Source of the DNA: Aquatica leii
Lineage: Eukaryota; Arthropoda; Insecta; Coleoptera; Lampyridae
Assembly: GCA_035610365.1 (NCBI GenBank)
Contig: CM069435.1
Span: 8,706,001 to 8,770,000, forward strand
Reading direction: 5' to 3'
DNA length: 64,000 bases
A model generated the notes under the pieces. It was given only the letters and a program-made list of their open reading frames with translations. It was not told the origin of the DNA and searched no databases. The translations under genes were made by a program, and so were the position numbers. Below are positions 35,321 to 47,718 of this stretch, in pieces. Within the stretch, counting starts at the first letter, position 1; every line of letters starts with the position of its first letter.

Positions 35321-36199
35321 TCCACGCAACATCCAAACTACAATCACAGAATGACTTCAAACAAAAAATATCCCTGAAAGATTTGGCCAAGGAACTGGTG
35401 TTACTGCATATGCAAATGAAGTTTACAAACTCCAAACTGCAAAAAAGTGTTTTAGAAGCAATTAAACTTTTATTGATATTCTTGGTTTGTAGATTTTTTT
35501 TCATACTATTTAAGATTTTTTCAGTTTTTTAATAGATTTTTGTAAAACTAATTTTATAAACAAATTTACCGTAAACACTTTAGGTTTTATTTAAGTCTAA
35601 AGCAAATATTGCTCACGTTTACCTCTATTAGAACTCGTCTCACGTAAAATTGGAAACGTCAATCATTTTTCGCGCATCCAATGTAGTACCAACATTTTTG
35701 TTAGCAATGTAACATACTTATCAGAAACCACACATTTAATAATCATAGTACTAATTCGGTTATTATTATTTTAAACAACAGGTTTTTTTGTAACATCAAC
35801 GTGTTGTTTGTCGGAACAAATTTATAATGATGCACGTGCCTATCTTATATGCGATATGTTTCAAAAAGATACAAATAAAAAGATGTTTTGAACAAATTAC
35901 CTAAGAATGTACTTTCACCGCTAATGTATTACTTTTCAAGAGTACCTACTTCTTTTTTTAAATAAACAATCACACATTAAAAAGTGGCGTTAAGAAACTG
36001 AAACATATAATTGTACGCTACAGTAGTCTAATCGCGGCCCAAAGGGGCGAATTTTACATAAATGCATTTTTGCGTCGATTCTTTTTTTTAAAATTTAGTT
36101 ATTATTATAATAAAAACGGCTTTCCCACCCCGTTTTGTGTAAAGTCTTATATCAAACATGTTCTGCATGTTAATGTTTTTTTGATTTTTGTTTACATTG
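35321..36199. other. AT-rich spacer, no gene recognised
   Basis: The minus-strand frame at 35,298-35,504 is antisense to the end of the piggyBac relic. The rest contains nothing recognisable. Confidence 0.45.
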
Positions 36200-36206
36200 C
36201 TTGACT

Positions 36207-36600
36207 TTATCCAACCCAATGGACATAGAATAATAATATAAACATTATACGTGTTGGAAAAAAAAAATTAACGGCTAAGTTGAGTTGCGTAGAACACCTA
36301 GATTTTGGCCCAGATAAAAAAAGTTTTATGTTCCACGTCTTTCTTCGTCTTCCTTTTGTTTTACTTTTCTGTATTCCAGCTTCCCATATTTGTTTAACTT
36401 GTCGATTGTTTTCCATTCTACACAAACCATTTCAATGTCTGTTTTTTGTACATATTTAATAATATGTTCAGCTTCTAGTTCGTCTCGTACTACGTGATTC
36501 TTTACTCTATCTCTTCTAGTTATTCTTTTTACTTTCCTTAAATATTTCATGTCAATTGCTTGAATTTTGTTTTTCATTGCTTTGTTACGTTCGAAATTTT
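36207..36600 (-). pseudogene. LINE C-terminal fragment
   Basis: Two overlapping minus-strand frames read AMKNKIQAIDMKYLRKVKRI, TRRDRVKNHVVRDELEAEHI and VCVEWKTIDKLNKYGKLEYR. In insect LINE proteins these blocks follow the reverse transcriptase. The preceding part, ESESRILT, lies at 37.99 kb. The LTR-like repeat between 36.64 and 37.98 kb splits one LINE copy. Confidence 0.75.
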
Positions 36601-36639
36601 CACAACGGAGTACCCTGTGTATCGACTTAAAAATTAGCT

Positions 36640-37980
36640 TCTGGTTTTGACGCCCTCTGCCGACCTTGTTGGTTACTGAGAGCCCATTTTGAAGCTGTCA
36701 ACTACGTGAGCCGGTCGGTGTCGAGAATCTTGAACTGATTCCTAAACTTTTAAGGGCATCCCTTGTGATGAATACGAATTTATAAGGCAACTACGAATTT
36801 ATTACAATTCGTTCGGCACAGGGTAAGATTTTTTGTCTCCAGTTTATTAAGATTCCTTCGTAATTTCTGTATTAATGTGATAGCCGGTTCCGCCACGTTT
36901 CAATCACCTGTTCGCTACAATAAGGAATAATGATGCATAAGTACGATTGATAAATACCGCTACCGAACGTATAAGCTTTTGGGAGGGCATACTACTTTAA
37001 CGAAAACGAGGTCTCGACGTTGGAGATGTTAATTCTTGGACAATAGTCGATTGCGTTATCAACCACCTGTTCGTAATTACAACCTACAGCATTCAATACA
37101 ACGGGTTCTTATATCGCATTTAATGAATTATTATTACTGATTTTGTAGTTTCATTTTTCGTGAGTTATTGTGTGACACGAATTGCTATTCAATAATTATT
37201 CTAGGCTGCCGGTGGAAAAACGTTTTCTTCACGCAAGCAAGCACTGGATTGGGTAAGTCAGTTTGATTATATTTTTTCGCTGTCATAAAAGTCACTCACG
37301 GAACTTTGATTACTGTCGGCGTCTATAAGTACGTTTATTGTTTACATACCAATAAGGTAATTTCAAGTATCATTTAGAGTGTATCGCATGCTGGGAGTAG
37401 ACAATATTCATTACGAAATTTACTTCGCTATCTCGATGTAATTTAACTATATGCTTTGTGTGTTGCCGATATATCTGGCATTTATGAATCGAGAAATTAA
37501 ACAATGCTCCGGTTAATCTTTTATGTTGTTACTTCGAGGTTTCTACACCTATTAATCATACTTGTTAGTTTGTCTAATGTTTATGAATTGAGAACTTCAA
37601 CATACTTCTGTTAGTTTGCTACGTTGCTAAATTAAAGTTTTTATACCTGTTAATTATAATTGTTAATATTTCGAGCATTTATGAGTGGAGAAATTACATA
37701 TATTCTTGTTAATCTTCTACATTAATACATTAAAGTACTTGTTAATCTTTCTTTTACGGTAACATACCTTTCTCTTTTAATTGTGGCTACCCGAACACCA
37801 GAGTAATAAGGATTACGAACCTCAAAATTAGTTACAAGTTTGGACCGTCCGTCGTGATCGAGGCAGAAGTGTTAATTAGGATTGATCTGGCGCCCTTAAG
37901 TATAATTTCCTTGAACCTCCCCTATCTCCGACTGTGTGAGTTGACCGTGCAGGGTTCGTAAGACCTAAAGCTTTTGTTAG
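36640..37980 (+). mobile_element. LTR-like repeat with unusual primer site, copy 1
   Basis: Similarity to 52,205-53,300 is clear from about 36,690 to 37,978. Shared blocks include TTCGGCACAGGGTAAGAT, GTGTGTTGCCGATA, GTGGYTACCCGAACA and CCTATCTCCGACTGTGTGAG. Near the 3' end TGGCGCCCTTA (37,888-37,898) resembles a Gypsy primer-binding site, and about 80 conserved bases follow it in both copies. I read this as an LTR plus the start of an internal region. No coding sequence is present. It interrupts the LINE on either side. Confidence 0.65.
37481..37775 (+). repeat. 98-bp tandem triplication inside the LTR-like repeat
   Basis: Units start at 37,481, 37,580 and 37,678 with TTTATGARTNGAGAA. Each contains a TTAAAGTTTTTATACCTGTTA-like or similar segment. 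The sister copy at 52-53 kb has a single unit, so the number of units changed after the copies split. Confidence 0.75.
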
Positions 37981-37984
37981 AATC

Positions 37985-39540
37985 CTACTCTCACTTTCGT
38001 ACGTTAATATTGGCCTAAAAATTGTTTTATATACTGTCATTTTTGTTGCTATGGTTACTTCTTTTTTTCCTATAAATGCCTTGCTTAAGCTGTAGTATAT
38101 TTTGCTGCTTTTCCGATCCTTTCATTTATTTCGTTTTCCATATTTCTCTCTCTTTTTATCATCATTCCTAAATATCTGAGTACATCAACTTGCTCTATTT
38201 TTGTTTGGTTTATTTCTAATTAAACATTTTTGTTTTCTTTGCCTATCACCATTAGTTTTGTTTTCTCTGTATTTATTTTCACATTTCTCTTGAATAGTTC
38301 TTCTTTCTATATTTGTAAATTTCTTTTCTTCTTTTTACCCTGCGCGTATCATTACATCGTAGGCAAATCACATTCTGATACGTTTACAGGTATTACTTTG
38401 TTGAATCCTATTAACTTTTTGGTTTTCTGTGATGTGACTTTAATCTATCATTAATTTCAAACATTTTTGAATCTGCATTATTTTTTCTTACGTAACTTTT
38501 ATTGTTTTCATACGAACTTTTTATCACTTTTATTAATTTTGTATTTACATTTCTTTTCCTTAGACTATTCCATACTTCTTTTTGCGTTACCTTGTCAAAA
38601 GCTTTTTCAACGTCTAGGAAAGTCATATACACTTCTTAATTTTTTATTCTGTTTTTTTTCTATTATTTGTTTTATACTGAAGATATGGTCCTGTACGCTT
38701 CTCCCTTTTCTGAAGTTACTTTGTGCTTCTACTAAGTTGTCTTTTATTTGATATCTCAATCTTTTGTCTAATACACGTTCATGCATCTTTGATACCACAC
38801 TTAGTAATGTTATGCCTCTGTAGTTTGCACATCCTCTGCTGTCCCCCTTTTTGAATATTGGTAATATGATTCCTATCTTCCAATCGTCGGGTGTTTGTCC
38901 TGTGTGAATTTTTGGTAGTGCTTCTATCGCTTTTTTCCCTAAAATTTTTAGCATATCTGCGTTTACTTTGTCATAACCTGCCGATTGTCTTTTTTTCATA
39001 CTTTTAATTGCTTGTGTTTCTTCTTCTGTTTTTATATTATTTTCGTCTTCGTCTTGAGAGTAGTTTAGTTCTTGATAATTTATAAGATTGTTTTGTTTGT
39101 CGGTGTTGTGGAGTTCCCAGAAATATTCTTTTCATCTTTTCATGATTTCTTTTTCTTCCGTTACTACTTTGTTGTCCTTTGTTTTTAATTGTTTTAGTGT
39201 ATAACTATTTTCTTTTCTTAGATTTTTTAGAACTTTGTAAAATAGCTTTTGGTTTCTTTGGCTGTCTGTTTCTATTTTGTTTCCAAAATCTTGCCATGCT
39301 TGCTGTTTAGTTTGTAGTACCATTACCTTCACTTGAATGCGTTGTTACTTGTACGCTGTGTAATTTTCTTTGGTTTTATTGGGGAGGTACAAGTTCCATT
39401 TTTTTTTCTTGTTCTTGACTTGGTCTTTAATTTTTTGATTCCACCATCTAGTTTGTTTCTTGTTTTTGTTGATTGTTATAGTATCACAATTTTCTTTCGC
39501 TGTTGTTAAAATCGTTTGTTTGATTTGATAAAAAAAGTTG
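37985..39540 (-). pseudogene. LINE reverse transcriptase
   Basis: On the minus strand from 39.54 kb the order is TRWWNQKIKDQVKNKKKKWN, AWQDFGNKIETDSQRNQKLF, then the RT fingers SAGYDKVNADMLKILGKKAI and WKIGIILPIFKKGD. CANYRGITLLSVVSKMHERV and NFRKGRSVQDHIFSIKQIIE follow, then the palm MTFLDVEKAFDKVTQKEVWN. A deletion removes the QGDPLSP block. The catalytic YADD motif reads FAYDVMI, so one Asp is lost. KMTVYKTIFRPILTY then leads to the split. I would place it among non-LTR elements with an endonuclease-RT protein, clade uncertain. A 130-codon open segment (38,607-38,999) is the best-preserved piece. Confidence 0.85.
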
Positions 39541-40189
39541 TAAATAAATATAAATTTACTGCTAGCACCACATTTTACGTTAATAAATGGAGTACTAATT
39601 TATCTTGCTTTTGATAATTAAAAAAAACCACGATCTTCTAGTAGACGCCTCGCCAGGAAGTATTGTTACTATTTCAGACAATTTATAGTTTAGGGCGGTT
39701 GGATACGCACCGTAGGGTAGTATTTCTTTTTGTTATTCTACAGGCTGAAGAGCGAATCAGGCACTACTATTAAACCTTATCTTTCTCCGTCTTTATTTGT
39801 ATCTATCTTTTCTATTTTTAATTTCTTTCTTTTTTAAATTTTAGGTTTTTATTGTGCCAAAAATTCTTAATTCTTCTCGCGGTTCGTTAGGTATAGAAGC
39901 ATCCAGTCTTATCTTTTGCTGTTTGTTTCTTCTCCCTAAAGTTTGCCTGTAAGTCAAAACTATGTTTTTCCGATATTGTTGGTCAATATTAGGATGTTTC
40001 TTCTTTCTTTGCGTTTTTTTGCTCCTGAATTATTAGATATTATTATTAGATCCCTATAGCCCAACAAATTTTATGGACCATAGCTGTGTCGAGATGTTAT
40101 CTATCCAATGCACTTTTACAATCATATGTACTATAATTGTAACCTAAATGGCATTTTGTCCAGTTTGTTGCCTGTTCATATAGGTATTT
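39541..40189. other. Possible 5' LINE remainder and spacer
   Basis: The minus strand is lysine-rich in translation (for example KKQTAKDKTGC near 39.9 kb) and may be decayed LINE sequence upstream of the RT. No endonuclease motif is readable. Confidence 0.35.
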
Positions 40190-41955
40190 TTTTTGTCACA
40201 AATTATTTTGTTCGAGACGATAGCTCCTCAAAACAAAATCTTACGTCGCAAAGTATGTGGTAGACCGTATATGCCGTATAGCGCTAATGCCATAAAATAC
40301 TGTTTACGTGACGTCACAAATCACACACTAAGTCAACTTGAAGCTTTGGAAAAGTACAAAATATCCCGTGATACGATAATTCTAAAACTAATAGTTTACC
40401 GTAACAACAGTGTTAACCAGGTCGTAATGCATTTTTTCTCCAGAAGAAGAAAAATAATTCGTTGATAACGCGTTGTTTTAATGTGTAATTATGGATTTCC
40501 TAAAACTCTGTTTGATTTGAGGTGCGTTGTAAAAATGTATTTGGATAACCGTGGAAGGAAAGTAGACGTTTTCAAGAATAACTTACTTGAAAAGCGTTGG
40601 GCGGAATGCTTTTTACTACGCCAAAAAAAAGGAACTTTCTCAAAGATTTTGCAGCAAAATTAAAAGAGTCCGAGCAGCTGTCAACGAAGGCTCAATAAAG
40701 TATTTCTCTAAACATCTGGAAACTGAAATTTAGTATGTACCCCTAGAGTCTATCTATAATTACGATGAGACCAATTTGGTGTATGATCCCGGAAAGAAAC
40801 CAAACGTAGGTGCAAGTGTCCCGAAGCTATTAAAAATTCCACCAAAGCGGCAGTGAGTCTTATGGTATGCGGTAATGCCGCAGAGGAACTATTACCTTCA
40901 TATGTGAATAACTAGACAAAAAAAATGTGGGATACGTGGACGGAAGGCGGTCTTTTAAATTGCAGATACAACCATTGTAAATCTGTCTGATTTAAAACTT
41001 GTAGTTTCAAAGACTGGTTTTTTGCTTTGCAATTTAAAGTTTAAGGGTTCTAAGAGCTTGTGAAGAAAGCAACTTTGCCTTCGTTGTCCTTCCTCCAAAA
41101 TCTACGCATCTCACTCAGCCATTGGATGTTGCATTCTTTAGAACTCTCTAGTGTCACTGGCGACAAATACTCGATAATTGGAAGACGGACAAAGAATGTC
41201 GACGATACCAAAAAATTTATTTCCTACTCTATTGAATAAGTTATGGATTAAAATTCTTGAAAGCGTAGAAGCAAATTTAAAGCCAGGTTTTCTGAAAATT
41301 GGCATATATCCTCGCTGCGCAGAAAAAAGATTGCCAACCTACTCTCGCACTGACGAAGAACCTAACTCATGGCATGTTTCAGATGCTTTTATTGAATATA
41401 AAGAAAATGCAAGAAAAGCAGCAGTAAAAGAAAATTTTGCTCCACGCAAAAAAAAAGAAACTCGATATTGCACCAAAGAAAAAACATTTTTGATAAGGAA
41501 GTGAAGAATACTCTTGTAGCCTAAAATGCCAAAACAGAGAAAATCAAAAAGAAAAAGAAGCCTGTAGTAAGCGACAGAAGCATCGACAAACAAGAATGTG
41601 ACAATTTTTCACTGGCTTCTAGTTCTTCACTGAATTTATCAGAAAAAGAAAATAGCCAGAAATACTAAAATCGAAAATCTCACAAATGTCGATGGTTTTG
41701 TACGGGAGGACAAATTTGTAGTTGTTAAATACAAGGGTGCATATTGGCCAGGACAAATGAAGGAGCATAATCAAGTGCTAGATAAAGTGTGACACACTAT
41801 GCAGATGACCAGAAAAGGAGACTGCATATTTTATCCCAAAATCAAAATCATGTTTGCTATAGAAGAGTCAAAGCAAATGTCAAGAAAACGTATACTTTTT
41901 TTGATTCTTGAACTGGGAGAAATAACTGACCTTCCAAAGAAATATGTTTAATACA
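40190..41955 (+). pseudogene. pogo/Tigger-like transposase relic
   Basis: The N-terminus reads MPYSANAIKYCLRDVTNHTL, a Psq-type helix-turn-helix. A CENP-B-like second helix-turn-helix remnant, RWAECFLLRQKK, follows near 40.6 kb. The DDE core contains SIYNYDETNLVYDPGKKPNV (first Asp, near 40,750-40,810), a frameshifted MVCGNAAEELLPSYV, and the CC[I/L]-type LPPKSTHLTQPLDVAFF block near 41.1 kb. FPTLLNKLWIKILESVEANL and KPGFLKIGIYPRCAEKRLPT follow in an intact 108-codon segment. The C-terminal NVDGFVREDKFVVVKYKGAY resembles a chromo/tudor-like tail seen in insect members. Several stops make it inactive. TA-flanked termini were not resolved. Confidence 0.82.
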
Positions 41956-44429
41956 GCCGTTACTAAAGATTTTATTTTACTTTTTTTGAGTTGCTCATTT
42001 ACGAAATATTATTTGTTTAACATTTAAGGGTAATCTGTGCATTTATACTCACATATTACAAAAGCTTTAGTTTTTGAATGACTAAGGTTCCGTTAAAGAT
42101 ATTGATTCAACTTATTTTTTGAACAAGTTGTTTAAATAATTCACATCACAATTTTTCGCTTCTCAAAGCCTTTTTTATATGTATACTCAAGAAGATCAAG
42201 TCAAAATATTTTTTTAAAGATGATTATTTTATTTACAATAATTTTTTTAAGTTGCAAAAAATGAAAAATCTAAAAAATGTTAAAAAAATTGTTAACTTAA
42301 AAGAATTATTTACGTCATTTGTTTATAAGTTTTTGAAGAAATAGACTAGTTTAATATTTAAAAAAAAAATTACAATTTTGTATTAAAATTATAATTTAAA
42401 AAAAATTTTTTTTTTTTTAACAATTTTTAATTGTTTATAATCACTTTTGTTTATATTTCTAATGTTTGAATAATTAGATTAAGAATGATTTTTGAAAATT
42501 TCATCCTCCTTAAAAAATCCTTTTTCAGATTTCGATTATGTCTTATAGTTTCTGAGTTATTCGCATAAAACAAAATTTTTTTTTATCCTAAAACTTTTGC
42601 GATTTTTTATTCTAAAAAAAATTTTAACACATTTTTAGGAGCTATTTCAAAAATTCACACGTTTTTGAACTCGTCGACTAGACTACAATGATTCCGATTT
42701 TTAAAATGTATTTGGTTCTGTTCCAAACCGTTTTTAAATAATTATGATTTTATACAATAAAATTATTATAAGTAAATCTAAGCAACAATTTTACACAATG
42801 AACTACAAATTTTGTATGATTTCTAAACAGATTTATAATAGTACAAAAAATTCGATAAGAGGCAACAAGTAACTGACGTAAAAATCTTGGAAAATACGGC
42901 ATCAACAAAAAAGATTATCAACTCGAAAACAAAAGTATACAATGTTTTTTAAATAAAAAAAAATTGTAAGTTCTAGAACAGTTTGTTTATAACTATTGTA
43001 ATCATTAATATAAATTATTTTTGTTTTAGTTTATAATGTAAAAATGTATTTTTCAAATAATCCAAATATACTTTAAATTTAATTATTAATGCAAAATTAA
43101 AGATGTCCTATTAAATATATTTTAAGAAAAACAGTAATATGGTATATGTATTATGCATATACTACAAACATGTTTGCTTAGAAACTTTTACCATTTTAAA
43201 ATGTTATTTAAAAAAATGCATAAAAAATTATTTAAAGAAACAATAAAAATTAAAATTTTAGTATAATTTACATAATAATATTTTAAATAAATAGATGTGC
43301 AGCAAAGTATTAATTTAAGTGGCATTTTAGTTTAGACGAAAAAAGTCAATTACATTAAAAAATGTAAATTAATTGGTTTTATAAATTGTAAAGTTTTTTT
43401 TAGCATGTATGCATCTGTACACATATACAGTTTTCATTTTATTAATGTGTCAAAACAATTATATATATAAATTATACAATTCGGATTCAATAAAACCGGT
43501 GATGCAATAAATAAATCAATGTTAGAATAACTGTTTTCAGCATTTTTTACAATATGTAATTTAAATGAAAAATGTCACGGCCAAATAAATGTTTTGATTA
43601 TTTAACAATTGTTCAGTCACAGAAGTTTTTAATTTATTTATATTACAGTAATTTATTGTTATTATTCTTTTAAATAAATGAAACAGTACGTTAAATACTT
43701 ACTAGTACTAATGCTGTTGTATTAAGAGCATAGCAACGTACCTGAAACAATAAAAAAATTAATAAATACTCATCATAACTATATTTTATTAACTAAGTCA
43801 TAAATTTATTTGACAAAAAAAACGCTTGTATATGTAAAATTATTTAGAAAGGTTTGATTCTATAATTGTTGTAAATAAGCAAAAATTATTTTTGAGTGTT
43901 ATAACAACTAACGCAATAAATTCGTAACAATATTTATTAAACTTTATATTATGTTTTTATAGTAGAATTGAGGTTATCACGAGTTACACTTTTACTACAA
44001 TTTTCTATTTGGGATAAGTCCTATATACAAAATTGTTTACACGCCGAGCTTTTGCCACACGTCGCTATGGAAGCCTTCGAGGCCTGGAATCAACTATTAT
44101 TTTAATTAAATTGAATTATGAAAATGTCTACTATCAAAAGTTTTTATTGTTAAAAAATAGTAAACTACAGCAAGACGACTACCTAAAAGTTTAACGACCA
44201 TTAACTTAATATTTAATTAAAACTTAACGTTTTTAAATCTAAAAAAACATTTAATTTTATCAGATTAGTCTATATATAAAGTAAATATTAGAATAAATAT
44301 CACAAAGATTGGTCAATTACAAACTCTTTTGATTTATTTACTTATAATGAGGCGATTCAAATTAAAGTTTAGGATTTAGTTATTTAATAAAAGTCAAAAC
44401 ATTAAAAAATCCAAATTTTATTGTTATAA
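41956..44429. other. Very AT-rich DNA, no gene recognised
   Basis: Long poly-A/T tracts, notably around 42.2-42.6 kb. One short CG-containing stretch at 44.04-44.09 kb (GCCGAGCTTTTGCCACACG) stands out, but I could not assign it. Confidence 0.45.
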
Positions 44430-45000
44430 TCAGAGCCCTCCATAGCTCCGCTGACATGATAACATTTTTACAGCAAAACTTTTCATAACGCTTCCACAGA
44501 AATGTGGCTCTATTTCAGCCTGATGTTTTCTTTTGTTTCTGAAATCGTAGCAGGTTTGTTGACGTAAATCTTTTCCTTTAAATAGTCTGACCTTGGTGGT
44601 CAATTAATGTCATCCCTCTAAGGAATAACACCACCAAGATATTTACTTTGAAGTAAAGTCAGTGTTTCGCGTGCTGTGTAACATATGGCTCCATCCTGTT
44701 GAAGCCACATGTCATTCAAATTCAAATCATTAACTTCATTGAAAAAAACCGTTTAGCATCTCCCGATAGCCTACCTCATTGACAGTAACAGCGTTGCCAC
44801 CCTCGTTTTCAAAAAAGTAGGCGCTAATGATTCCTCCAGCCATAATTCACACCAGATAGTGCATTTTTGTAGATGCATTGGTTTTTCTTAAATTACATGG
44901 GGATTTTTACTACCCCACATGCCACAATTGAAAATTGGCTTTAACGGAAATTATGATTTTTTTACAGAAATCAACAGAAACTATTCTGTAAACTCCAGTT
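44430..45000 (-). pseudogene. Mariner-type transposase relic
   Basis: On the minus strand: NCGMWGSKNPHVI, then ALSGVNYGWRNH/CTIWCELWLEESLAPTFFEN in two frames, NAVTVNEVGYREMLNGFF, and LNLNDMWLQQDGAICYTARE (second catalytic Asp kept). TLLQSKYLGGVIP and DYLKEKIYVNKPATI complete it. This is the insect SETMAR-like/Tc1-mariner family with the WxQQDGATCHTAR signature. The block holding the third acidic residue is shortened, and at least three frame breaks exist. Confidence 0.8.
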
Positions 45001-45394
45001 TCCAAATGTACAGTGTTTCTGGTAGTGCGTTCGTTCCAATTCTTTTGTCAATTAAATTTTATACGTTTTTAAATGTAAACCTTTGTATAAAATTCGTTGT
45101 CAAGTGCACTTATGTAAGGAGTTTCATCAGAATGTGAAAAAAAATCAAAAACTCCAACAAGCAACCTAAAAAATTGCTTCAATTAAAAAAAGCAAACGAC
45201 AATCCAGCAAAAAACTACTACAGAGTTCTGTAATCAACTTGTGAACCAAGCTAAACTTTAAACACTATTAAAACTATTTAAGAAGAAACAGTTTTTGTTT
45301 ATAAAGAAGTAGTATTTTCGATAAACGAGTAACAACCAAAAATAAAAAAGAGAATAGTTTCAAATCGTGATTACAATTGAAGTTAATGGGGTGT

Positions 45395-46770
45395 TATTTA
45401 ACCGTAACGTTATCAGAATCTATGTTGTGACCTGTGGTAAAATGATGTTCAGCAACAGCAGACTTAAAAGAATGCTTTGATCTTAAGCAACGATCATATT
45501 TTGAAATGCGTGTAATAACGGAACGACCAGTTTTACCCATGTAAACTAAACCACAAGAAAAACAAATTTGAGAAGTGTAGAAAATTTGTCTTTGGGAGAA
45601 AGAATCTGAGAAATTAAATATCAGTTTGATACCATTTTTACAAAAAAATGTTTTTATTTGATCTATGACCTAATGAATGTACGGTACCAACGTCAATTAA
45701 GGATTGAATTCGAAAGTATAAATATCTTTAGGTATTTGAACACGTGGAAGTAGACGACGATTTATAACTACCTAAATATCCTGGTTTATATAACTATTGT
45801 TCAACAAAATTCTAGTAAGATGACGATGTTCCGAGTCTAGATTCTCAGGCTGGCAAATAAAAAAGCCCGATGAACCAAATATTCATATTAACAGAACGTT
45901 TCTGTGCAGAATGATGAAGACACAAGACATAAGGTCCGTATGAGTAGATTTGCCATAAACAGAACAGTCCAAAAGTCCCTTGAATTTAAGAGTTACAAAA
46001 ACGTTGAAGTGTTTACATTATCAAAGAATCTAGATAATTTGAGATGATCATGCATCAAAACAATAAACGTGTCATCAACATGTCTAAACTAATCTTTTGG
46101 TTTTAATATCGATGATTCCAATGCAACCGTTACGAAGAAGGCTACAACAGAAGATAAATAGCAGCACCCAAAACTTGTTTAAAAAACTTGTTATGAAATT
46201 AAAATTGGACGATAAGCCCTTTTCGATAAGAAGTATCAAAATCAAATCTTTCCCATGGTGAGACAAAATCTGTATGATGATGATAACAAGCAAATTTTTA
46301 AAAGTATTTGTAATTGGTAAAAAGTGAAGTGACATAAAAACTCACAATAAGATTCTGGAGTTTAAATTTTATAGTTTTCAAACATTCAATAATATGGTGA
46401 AAGTTGGGAATGTAAGAAAGAATTTTAACTGTAAATTTGCAAAGAATGTTGTAAGTACAAGATTGAATAGTACTGACAATTGGTCAAAGAAATATACTTT
46501 GTGTATGGATATAGAAAATTCAATATAAAATAAGTGAAAACTTTGGTAAAAAGTGAAGTAACATCAAAACTCATAAGATCCTGGTGTTCAAACTTTATAA
46601 AATAAAGAAAAACAAATAAAATGGTAAAAGTTGACAGTATAAGATGTTTTACCTGTAAATTCGCAAGAAATGTTGGACAAAAAGTTGCTTGTAAGTAAAA
46701 TATTAAATAGTACTGACAATAGATCGAAGTAGTATACTTGGTTGGTGGAGATTGAGAAGTCAATATAGAG
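45395..46770 (-). pseudogene. Penelope-like element: reverse transcriptase and GIY-YIG endonuclease
   Basis: The minus strand first reads LMSFDVTSLFTKV (RT palm, near 46.57 kb), then KFWVLLF...NGCIGI. The catalytic FRHVDDTFIVLMHD lies at 46,040-46,088 and keeps both Asp residues. Late palm and thumb remnants follow. At the 3' end FYTSQICFSCGLVYMGKTGR, then SVITRISKY and FKSAVAEHHFTTGHNI (45,400-45,610), form a GIY-YIG nuclease in which the GIY-YIG tyrosines correspond to FYTSQ and GLVYMG. RT followed by GIY-YIG is the defining order of Penelope-like elements. Frames are broken repeatedly, and part of the RT has been tandemly duplicated. Confidence 0.85.
46301..46757 (-). repeat. 229-bp tandem duplication within Penelope-like RT
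   Basis: Two diverged copies, about 46,301-46,529 and 46,530-46,757, share GGTAAAAAGTGAAGT, TGTAAATT(T/C)GCAA and ATAGTACTGACAAT blocks at equal spacing. Both encode the TKY...CQYY...TSLFT region on the minus strand. Confidence 0.75.
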
Positions 46771-46884
46771 AAAATGGATTCGAATATGAAGGGGTAAGCT
46801 TTTATTCTACGTCTAACTTTAATTAGTAATTTTTTTTGTAAATAAACAATAAAAAATTGTGTGTGTCAGCTTCGACGCACGACT

Positions 46885-47622
46885 GGAGTTTACTCCTTAA
46901 GTTCGATAGTCTAACCAGACGCAAAAAGGGTTTATTTAACTTAAAAAAGATTGATACTGTATGAACGTAAAAAATAACTTTTCGAAAGAAAATTTTATGA
47001 AAACATTATTATAATGAAAAAATATTGTCGATTTTTCTGATAATATTATCGAATTATTGACTAGAATTGTTAATATTTAAAAATTATTTATAAAATAAAT
47101 CATAATAACCTGGTAGAATTTATAGACATCGAATTTTTGGTTAGGTTAGAAATTTTCTATTTTATGTGGATGCGCTCGATAATTCATATTGGGTTAATTA
47201 TTATCTAATTTTATGTGTTGTTCTCAAATATATATTTATATGAACTACATCGATAATTATTAAAATATTTAATAAATACAAATTGAACATGCTCATACAT
47301 ATAATACATGAATTATAACGCAGCCACGTGTTTGTTAGATCTTCCGGCAATATCATCTACACCTCTTTCTGCCATAGTTATTTGAAAATACTTTCAGTTC
47401 ACTTTAGCGGAACACAATGATAAAGATTAAAACTTCACAATAACAATATTAATTATTGATATTTATAATAAAAACAGCAGTATAAGTAAAATTAGAAAGT
47501 TGCGCGACATAGGATGCGCACCAAAAACGTAACGAGGTCATTCATCGATAGATTTTACTTCTCAGATTTTTCTCATACCGGGCTCCTTATATATGCAAAT
47601 CGATTCTTAAGGAGTAAACTCC
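46885..47622. mobile_element. 738-bp non-autonomous inverted-repeat element (MITE-like)
   Basis: The left end GGAGTTTACTCCTTAAG (46,885-46,901) is repeated in inverse orientation as CTTAAGGAGTAAACTCC (47,606-47,622), with TCGAT following inside both ends. The first twelve bases of the repeat are themselves a palindrome. The interior is AT-rich and non-coding. No target duplication is obvious, so the superfamily is open. Confidence 0.7.
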
Positions 47623-47718
47623 AAAAATAACTTTTTTTTCTTCCCTTTCCTTCTGTTTTTCGTTATACTATGGTTATTTTATTCCTTTGTTTAGGAGGGA
47701 TAGACAAACACTCAAGGT

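Noticed and set aside
38467-38751. 94-codon plus-strand frame
   Set aside because: Antisense to the LINE reverse transcriptase palm.
44919-45137. 72-codon plus-strand frame
   Set aside because: Overlaps the mariner-type relic on the opposite strand and has no motif of its own.
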